Assembly: GCA_900128585.1 (NCBI GenBank)
Contig: LT642771.1
Span: 1 to 10,947, forward strand
Direction of reading: 5' to 3'
DNA length: 10,947 bases
Source of the DNA: Stramenopiles sp. TOSAG23-3
Lineage: Eukaryota; Sar
Shown here: one piece after another, positions 1-5,959 of the stretch
How the letters are laid out: every line of letters starts with the position of its first letter
Numbering within the stretch: position 1 is the stretch's first letter
Position numbers and translations under genes: made by a program
The notes under the pieces: generated by a model
What the model was told of the DNA's origin: nothing
Seen by the model: only the letters and a program-made list of their open reading frames with translations
The model's database searches: none

Positions 1-77
1 CTTCTTCTTCTTCTTCTTCTTCTTCTTCTTCTTCTTCTTCTTCTTCTTCTTCTTCTTCTTCTTCTTCTTCTTCTTCT
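1..77. repeat. (CTT)25 microsatellite at the left edge
   Basis: Twenty-five uninterrupted CTT units plus two bases. The tract begins at the first base, so its true length is unknown. It is a pure pyrimidine strand. A similar 12-unit tract recurs at 4673-4708. Confidence 0.97.
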
Positions 78-208
78 CTGAGCCATTAAATAAACCGCAC
101 AGACACACACCTACCTCCTACGAAATATCATAATTTAAATTATACTTATTTTCATACTGATCATATATAGGTGGGGGAAGGAAATTACATTATAGACTAT
201 GGTATAGG

Positions 209-341
209 TACCAACGAATCTAAACCGATACGAATGTTTGTCTAATTTACATAATATTTATACTTATATATATCTGAATACCTAAGAATCTAAACCGATA
301 CGAATGTTCGTCTAGTTTACATAATATTTATACTTATATAT
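209..341. repeat. 70-bp direct tandem repeat, two copies
   Basis: A segment starting TACC..GAATCTAAACCGATACGAATG at 209-271 recurs at 279-341 with an offset of exactly 70 bases and only a few substitutions (for example at 213, 215, 239 and 245). The core includes TTTACATAATATTTATACTT. It is non-coding, and no known element is recognised. It could be a local minisatellite duplication. Confidence 0.85.
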
Positions 342-367
342 TTCCTATTTTATAAATAAAATCTCCT

Positions 368-410
368 CCTTCCTTCCTTCCTTCCTTCCTTCCTTCCTTC
401 CTTCCTTCCT
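368..410. repeat. (CCTT)n tetranucleotide microsatellite
   Basis: About ten perfect CCTT/CTTC units form a pyrimidine-only tract, followed by CTT and T-rich sequence. Confidence 0.95.
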
Positions 411-950
411 CCTTCTTCTTCGTCGTCTTTTTTTCTTTTTTTTTTTAATAATTATTTTTTACAGTACAGTATTTAATAATTTTTTTTTCATTTTTTTTTT
501 TTATATTTTTTTTCTTCCTTCCTCTTCTTTTTTTGGAAAACGTTATTTTTTATAATAGGACACAACAGCGCGGAAAAGGAAATAATAAGAATATTTATTA
601 ATAATAATAATAACGACCAACTCAACATTGATTCTCTTCTTCTTCTTCTTTCTCTATAATAAATAACAACCGTATAGAGGTGTGTAGTAGGTAAGTTTAA
701 AATAAAAAAATTATTTTTATTATTATTATTAATTATTTATTTTATTATTATTTATACAAAAACAGAGAGGAGAGAGAGAGTTTGAAAATGTCTATGTATG
801 TATGTGTGTGAGCCCCTTTCTTTAATTTAAAGTATACAAATGTATAAAATAGAGGAATAAGAATCCCATGTTTTAGGTTCGATCAATTATATTTTTATCA
901 CATTTCAACGCAGAGTTCAATTTTTATTATCATCGTTTACGAATACTATT

Positions 951-3140
951 ATGACCGAGTTTGTTTCCACAAGGGTAGGGGTGAAGTTCTCGCCACCGAC
1001 CCTCGGCGTTGAATACAAGAACAAGTCTAGCGGGGAGAAGGACGCACTCAAAGTGGTGCTCACGGAGGAATTGAAAAACCTCGGAACGGACGGAGCAGAG
1101 GCGAATGCAAGGCGAATTTTGAAAGGGCTAGGGGCGAAGCACGCTAACATTATCAACGAAGGGGTGGTCAATATGGACCAGGTCCTGAGGCTCATCACGG
1201 TGCTCGTGGAGAAAGTCCCCGCCGCACCGAAGGCGTCCCTGCCGGCCCCCCCGCCAGCTGCTGCCTCCCCACTCGTCATTAAAGTCGGTGGGACTTTAAA
1301 GGCGAAAATGGGAAACTGGAGAACAGCGTACAGTGGTACTGTCCAGGCCATCAACGACGACGGGACCTTCAAAGTCAAGTTTGAAGACGGTGAAGTCGTG
1401 AAGAACCTTGAAAAGAAATGGATTGTTGGCGGTGAGAACGCGACGGTGGAACAGCCGGCCAAAGCCGCGGCGCCAGAGGAGCAGCCGCACCTGGTCATCA
1501 AAGTCGGCGGGACGTTGAAAGCAAAGCTGAGCAACTGGAGGACCGCGTACAGTGGCACCGTTCAGGCATTTAACGACGACGGGACCTTCAAAGTCAAGTT
1601 CGAAGACGGGGAAGTCGTGAAGAACCTTGAAAAGAAATGGATTGTTGGCGGAGAGAACGCGACGGTGGAACAGCCGACCAAAGCCTCGGCGCCAGCGCCT
1701 GCCGCGGGCACAGACGATGGCGTTGTGGTCCTCAAGGCGGGGGCGACGATAAAGGCAAAGCTTGGGAACTGGAAGAAGGCATACAGCGGAGAGATCATAA
1801 AGGTCAATGGGGACGGAACGTTTCACGTGCGATTCGAGGACGGGGAAGAAATGAAGTACTTGCAGAAGAAGTGGATCCTTGGCGGGGACACCGCCAAGGT
1901 TGTCACTGGGGACGCCGCCGCATCCAACGGGGGATCGGCATCGGCCGGGGACGAGTCGAACGTGCTGAAAGTCGGCAAGCAGATTAAAGCGAAGCTTCCA
2001 AATTGGAGCAAGCCGTATGGGGGGGAGATATTGGGGGTCAACAAGGATGGGACAGTCCACGTAAAGTTTGAAGACGGCGACGAAATGAAGTACCTGCAGA
2101 AGAAGTGGATCGTAGGGGGCGACAAGATGGTCGTCCAGCAAGCCCAAGGGGCGGGCGCCGGGTACACCGCCCCAGACGGGAAGAAGTTTACCGACCGGGC
2201 CAAGTACCGTCAGTACCTCATGAAAACCCAGTTCACCTTCGAAAAGAAGACTGGGAAGCGCGGGGCTGACGCCCTGGTGAAGGCGCCCGGTTCCGTTAAC
2301 GGGGAGCCCTTTGACATGATTGATCTAGACGATTGCGAGGCCGCCATGCTCGGGTGGGCGTCGCAAGTTCAGGTGGACCGTTGCAAGAACTCCAAGATCC
2401 TGGTTGGCCCCGTAGAGAGCAGCATATTTGTACGGGACTGCTCCGACTGCGAGTTCACGATCGCTTGTCGCCAGCTTCGCACACGCGACTGCACGAACTG
2501 TACGTTTCATCTGCTGAGCTGCACGGACCCGATCATAGAGCGTTCCACGGGGCTGACAATCACGCCGTACAACGGGTCGTGGCATGGCCAACGCTCCCAC
2601 TTCGAGGCGGCAAAATTAGACCCCAACGACAACCATTGGCGGCTCGTGTTCGACTTTAACAAGAATGGCAAGGACAATTATGGCGTGCCCGACCCGCATT
2701 ACGAGCTGAAAGAGGGCGACCCCGGGGAATGGCGCTTTGACATGCCTGGAACGTGCGGGGATATGCCGAACGAGAACCCTGTCCCCACGGACGCCGTCGC
2801 GACTTCCGTGTCGGAAGGGGGGCAGGGCCACGGGGGCGGTGCGGAGAGCATGATGAAGGAGATGATGAAGGAGAAGAGCGACGGCAACCAGCCCCCCGCC
2901 AAGAAACTCGCGCCCTGGACATGGGTCAAAGAGACTGACCGGAAAAGGGTCCAGAAAGACGCCATCTGCCGCGTTACCTTTAGTCGAACTGAGGGCCAGG
3001 CCGCGCGGAACTCTAGTTTTTATGAAGGTACAGTGCTGGCCGTCAATGACGACAAGACCTTCCACGTGAAGTACGAGGACGGGGACGAGGAGAAGGATGT
3101 GGCGTTGAAGTTCCTCCAGATCCGGCAGTGGGATGACTAG
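951..3140 (+). CDS. CEP19-like / Tudor-repeat / RP2-TBCC domain protein (729 aa)
   Basis: Seen: an uninterrupted frame from ATG at 951 (A at -3) to TAG. Residues 1-90 carry a KFSPPTLGVEYK motif and two helices resembling the N-terminus of CEP19, the ciliary-base protein. Four SH3/Tudor-like repeats follow (about 108-168, 181-242, 259-318, 337-395), each with the pattern NW..Y.G.I..VN.DGT..V.FEDG...L.KKWI.GG. A short segment DGKKFTDRAKYRQYL lies at 410-423. Residues about 455-575 match the RP2/TBCC C-CAP beta-helix: VGPVESSIFVRDC, then CRQLRTRDC, in which R510 aligns with the catalytic arginine finger of TBCC and RP2 (known in the families as GAPs for tubulin/ARL2 and ARL3), then HLLSCTDPIIE and NHWRLVFDF. 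A low-complexity linker (about 620-650) leads to a fifth Tudor-like repeat (about 668-726). Inference: a GAP or scaffold at the basal body or cilium. Unlike RP2 it lacks an N-terminal myristoylation glycine, so the CEP19-like part may do the targeting. The RP2/TBCC call is firm; the CEP19 call is moderate. Confidence 0.85.
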   Translation: MTEFVSTRVGVKFSPPTLGVEYKNKSSGEKDALKVVLTEELKNLGTDGAEANARRILKGLGAKHANIINEGVVNMDQVLRLITVLVEKVPAAPKASLPAPPPAAASPLVIKVGGTLKAKMGNWRTAYSGTVQAINDDGTFKVKFEDGEVVKNLEKKWIVGGENATVEQPAKAAAPEEQPHLVIKVGGTLKAKLSNWRTAYSGTVQAFNDDGTFKVKFEDGEVVKNLEKKWIVGGENATVEQPTKASAPAPAAGTDDGVVVLKAGATIKAKLGNWKKAYSGEIIKVNGDGTFHVRFEDGEEMKYLQKKWILGGDTAKVVTGDAAASNGGSASAGDESNVLKVGKQIKAKLPNWSKPYGGEILGVNKDGTVHVKFEDGDEMKYLQKKWIVGGDKMVVQQAQGAGAGYTAPDGKKFTDRAKYRQYLMKTQFTFEKKTGKRGADALVKAPGSVNGEPFDMIDLDDCEAAMLGWASQVQVDRCKNSKILVGPVESSIFVRDCSDCEFTIACRQLRTRDCTNCTFHLLSCTDPIIERSTGLTITPYNGSWHGQRSHFEAAKLDPNDNHWRLVFDFNKNGKDNYGVPDPHYELKEGDPGEWRFDMPGTCGDMPNENPVPTDAVATSVSEGGQGHGGGAESMMKEMMKEKSDGNQPPAKKLAPWTWVKETDRKRVQKDAICRVTFSRTEGQAARNSSFYEGTVLAVNDDKTFHVKYEDGDEEKDVALKFLQIRQWDD
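1272..1697 (+). repeat. Intragenic 219-bp tandem repeat (Tudor-like repeats 1 and 2)
   Basis: Copies start at 1272 and 1491, offset 219 bases (73 codons). In the first 81 bases I count 19 mismatches, mostly at third positions. In 1354-1477 against 1573-1696 I count only 5 mismatches in 124 bases (at 1382, 1391, 1433, 1458 and 1467 of copy 1). Repeats 3 and 4 are related in protein but clearly diverged in DNA. Confidence 0.9.
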
Positions 3141-3449
3141 AACGCGAGTTTTTAGAGCACAGGGCGGAGAGGCAACGCCAACGGTTTGGAATACCGTGCC
3201 GTCCTGGCCTGCGGCTTCTGCTGGAATGGCATCGACCCCAGGAATGGCGCGCGGGTGTTCGGCTGCGGGCGCGCATTTGTACCGTCCTCGAACACGTTAA
3301 CATTCTAACGGAGTAAAATGTGACGAACTCTAAGCATATATTTGAAGAGGTTAACTCTTTTGTTTAAAAAAAGAACACTTTTTAACTCTGTAAAGACGAC
3401 AACGGACACCTCACTCTCTCTCTCTGGCTATGCAAACGGATCCTTCACT
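3141..3449. other. Convergent 3' spacer between the CEP19/RP2-like and CBL genes
   Basis: The first half (to about 3300) stays GC-rich and coding-like after the TAG stop. In the same frame a second TAG follows at 3153, and then 50 open codons (3156-3305) run to TAA at 3306. From about 3310 the composition turns AT-rich, with a CT tract at 3412-3425. No clear polyadenylation signal could be assigned to either gene. Confidence 0.6.
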
Positions 3450-4109
3450 CTACCGATTCTTGCCCTTGGACCGGCTCCTCATCCTATTCATGGCCGCCGC
3501 ATTTTGCAAGGCCGCGTCAACGTCTACACTATATGCTTGAAGAAACCTCTCAAAGCTCCTTACATTGTTCGTTATGAGCCGTTTGTATTCGTCGTACGTG
3601 ATATAGTCCGCGTGCTCCGTGGCCGCCTGATCGAAGGTGGCGTTCACAATGCACTCAATGTGTTCATCTTCTACCGCAATTTCCCGGGACTCCATGACGT
3701 CGCGGAGTGCCCCGCTGAGCTCTTCCCGGGATATTCTGTTGTCTTGGTCTTCGTCGTACACCTGGAACGAAAACTTTAGTTTTTCCTCGATCAGGTCGTC
3801 CCGCTGTTCCTCTGGCACTTCCTTTATTGACACCAGGGTCGACACGCTCTTGACGAACTCTCTAAAGTTGATTCGCATATCGCCATCGCCGTCGACTAAT
3901 TGAAAGATTCGCCGACAAAATGTCAAACTGTTAAATCCTATGGCCAGTTGAAACTCTTCTGGGTCAATAATACCGTCGTCTTTGACCGAGGCGCTGATGT
4001 ACTTGAACGCCCCGTGCATGCGTTGGACGGTCCCTGCGTCGAAGTAGGTTTCTTCGCACAATGCAAGCACTTCCTTTTTCGGCAACGGCTTTGTATTTTT
4101 TCCACCCAT
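3450..4109 (-). CDS. Calcineurin B-like (CBL-type) EF-hand Ca2+ sensor, predicted N-myristoylated (219 aa)
   Basis: Seen: the first in-frame ATG is at 4109 (G at -3, G at +4) and the stop is TAG. The protein starts MGGKNTKP, with Gly2 and Thr6, which fits the N-myristoylation consensus. Four EF-hand positions are visible. EF1 (about 41-52, SVKDDGIIDPEEFQLAI) is degenerate but very similar to the unusual first hand of plant CBLs. EF2 (73-84, DGDGDMRINFRE) and EF3 (119-130, DEDQDNRISREE) have all canonical ligands. EF4 (about 162-174) lacks the acidic ligands at positions 1 and 3. Length fits the CBL/calcineurin B family (about 170-230 aa). Known: CBLs bind Ca2+ and recruit CIPK kinases to membranes; calcineurin B binds the phosphatase catalytic subunit. 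Inference: a membrane-anchored Ca2+ sensor. The C-terminal FPSF motif of plant CBLs is not seen; the tail is basic (RMRSRSKGKNR). The partner cannot be decided from this window. Confidence 0.9.
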   Translation of the reverse strand: MGGKNTKPLPKKEVLALCEETYFDAGTVQRMHGAFKYISASVKDDGIIDPEEFQLAIGFNSLTFCRRIFQLVDGDGDMRINFREFVKSVSTLVSIKEVPEEQRDDLIEEKLKFSFQVYDEDQDNRISREELSGALRDVMESREIAVEDEHIECIVNATFDQAATEHADYITYDEYKRLITNNVRSFERFLQAYSVDVDAALQNAAAMNRMRSRSKGKNR

Positions 4110-4174
4110 CGCTCTAGGTTTGTCGGGAAAGAAGGGATCAACAACCAACCAACCAAAACGTCGACAAGAACCTT

Positions 4175-4236
4175 CACACACACACACGCACGACGGTCAC
4201 AATATCTCAAAGCCCGTTCACTTAAACACACACACA
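4175..4236 (-). repeat. Two CA/TG dinucleotide tracts upstream of the CBL gene
   Basis: Perfect CA runs at 4175-4187 and 4226-4236 read as TG runs in the sense of the CBL gene, about 65-125 bases before its ATG. They may lie in the 5' UTR or promoter. Confidence 0.8.
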
Positions 4237-4672
4237 AGGCAGACTAGACGTATACGTGTATACAAACCCAATCCAAAACAGAAAATTTAAAATATCGTTC
4301 AATCCAATAAGTTCCGTCCGTTCGCTCAGTTTATACTTCTTTTCATCGTTTGGTTTAACTTTCACATTAAAATATATTTCCCATTCATTAATTCATTTGT
4401 TAGTTAGTTATTTTATTATCATGAATAATAATTAATAATAATAATCCAACAACAACAAACAAAAAAAAAGGAAGAAGAATATAAAAAGGAACAAAACCTT
4501 CTTTGTTGTCGTCTTCCTTTGTGTGTGGTATTGATAATTAAAACGAATGCAATTTTTACATTTTAAAAGTACGTAGTTGTGTGTGTGATCATCAAAGAGA
4601 TAAGAGATTGCAATGTTCATTTACTTCGTTTTGCTGTCCATTGCTATATTGCTGACATTGCCTTTGCTCCCC

Positions 4673-4708
4673 CTTCTTCTTCTTCTTCTTCTTCTTCTTC
4701 TTCTTCTT
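4673..4708. repeat. (CTT)12 microsatellite
   Basis: Twelve perfect CTT units lie in the divergent spacer, the same motif and strand as the 25-unit tract at the left edge. Confidence 0.97.
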
Positions 4709-5644
4709 TGTGGGATTTTTAAATATTTTCATTGTATTATATAAATACTAAATAGCATCAGTTGAATCTAGAAGAGGTTTAGCAAAAATTACACTATCTT
4801 TTTCATTATGTATTTATATAATAGATTCCCTATACTCTATTTCCTATATAACAATTCGGTATTTATTACCCAGTTGTATTATATCCACAGCATACAGCAT
4901 CATGAAAGAAAGTTAACCCTAACTTTAGAACAGATTGAAGAAGAATTAAGGTATTATTATATAAATTTAATTAAAAAATATTATTTGACTATACTATAAT
5001 AGTAGAAAACAAAATATGCATTTTTCTGAATATAAAATCCTAAAAATACGAAACATCCATTTTTAGAACTTCTACAATAAAATTTAAATAGAAACACACC
5101 ATTGAACCAGTCAAATTAAATGAAAAAATACCAAAAATAGAAATTGCAAATTTGTGGAAGAAATTTTAATACAAGAAGTTAGTATACTAATAACTAACGC
5201 CAATAGCTATTTAATTGGATCGATGGAAAGCCGGCCTTATATTACATAGCTTTAGAGCTTAGAGCTTAGGGCACGAGGAGATGATGTCCTTTTTATTTAA
5301 ACTATATAGAAACCGACTTTGGTTGTATTTATATTTGTACTTCGTAATCATTAATTATTATATTCCTATCACAACAAGTACGGTAAAAATAGAATAAACT
5401 ATAAGTAAAATGAAACAACACAGTTTAAATGTAAACTGAATGCACCATCCACAATTACAACTAAAAACTATAACTATAAACTCCTCGTAGACTATTTTAT
5501 AAACCCGCATCCCCACTTGTAATGTCATTGTAATACGAAGTATAATTAAGTATAATTAATACATACCAGATGTAATAGGAGTATAATACTGGTATAAAAA
5601 TTTAATTACACTGTACAACACAAGACGTTGTTCGCCGGGCTATA

Positions 5645-5663
5645 ACCAGATTGATCTTCTGGT
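5645..5663. other. Small hairpin (ACCAGA / TCTGGT)
   Basis: A 6-bp perfect stem with a 7-base loop lies about 300 bases before the urea transporter ATG. It may be a chance palindrome. No function is assigned. Confidence 0.3.
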
Positions 5664-5959
5664 GGGACAGGTGTAGAATTAGAAGATGGTGGTGGTTGGT
5701 GTGTTCAATGAGAGGATCGGAAGAAGGATAATAATTGATGTAGTGAATGAGGTCTCTCGTTCGTCTGTCTGGGGGTATTAATATTTAAATAGTTTTTGTC
5801 CACTAGAATAGAGAGAAAAAAGAAGCCATTATTTAATTTTGGAACGGTCGAGAGAAAGAGAAATTTGTACATATTCTTGTGCACAATTTTTGGAAGGAAC
5901 AGTGCGTATAGCCAGTCGTCCCGTGTTGTATTTTACTGCTGTTGCGTTTTTGCGAACAA

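Larger units (their letters stand above)
78..950. other. AT-rich spacer and 5' flank of the CEP19/RP2-like gene
   Basis: No gene is recognisable here. The stretch holds a 70-bp tandem repeat (209-341), a CTTC microsatellite (368-410), T-rich runs (about 425-535), ATT/TAA-rich runs (about 598-612 and 715-755), a GA tract (about 765-780) and a TATG/TG tract (793-810). The last two lie 140-190 bases before the ATG at 951 and probably fall in the promoter or 5' UTR. No TATA box or splice signal can be assigned with confidence. Confidence 0.7.
4110..5959. other. Long AT-rich spacer between the divergent CBL and urea transporter genes
   Basis: No gene is recognisable in 1850 bases. It should contain both promoters. 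The CBL side has CA tracts (4175-4187 and 4226-4236; TG in the sense of the gene) and a CCAACCAACCAACC run (4144-4157). A (CTT)12 tract lies at 4673-4708. The middle (about 4720-5600) is AT-rich and featureless apart from short direct repeats such as AGAGCTTAGAGCTTAGGG near 5252-5270. The urea transporter side is more GT-rich (about 5630-5775), with a small hairpin at 5645-5663. No tRNA or other RNA gene was found by eye. Confidence 0.6.

Noticed and set aside
871-884. GGTTCGATC, resembling a tRNA/pol III B box
   Set aside because: No matching acceptor stem, A box or cloverleaf could be drawn around it.
1-950. Possible CRISPR, mobile element or viral sequence in the repeat-rich flank
   Set aside because: Repeats are microsatellites and one 70-bp tandem pair without spacers, terminal repeats or any transposase-like frame.
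1296-2147. Long antisense open frames opposite the Tudor-repeat region (also 917-1558, 1562-1807 and 1823-2203)
   Set aside because: They mirror the repeats of the plus-strand gene, have Phe/Pro/Leu-biased low-complexity translations and match no family; they result from codon bias in the sense gene.
3138-3155. TAG as a reassigned sense codon
   Set aside because: The CBL and TLC-like genes also end at TAG where their families end, and no conserved frame here contains an internal TAG.
4110-4187. N-terminal extension of the CBL frame (and similar ones at 5942-5959, 8045-8080 and 10155-10199)
   Set aside because: These extensions begin at GTG or TTG, not ATG. In a eukaryote the first in-frame ATG is the better start, and for CBL it exposes the myristoylation signal.
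4913-4923. TTAACCCTAAC, resembling telomere repeat
   Set aside because: Only one CCCTAA unit, internal to the window, without an array.
4808-4999. 63-codon open frame in the divergent spacer
   Set aside because: AT-rich, Tyr/Ile/Leu-dominated translation in DNA with no GC rise; expected by chance in such composition.
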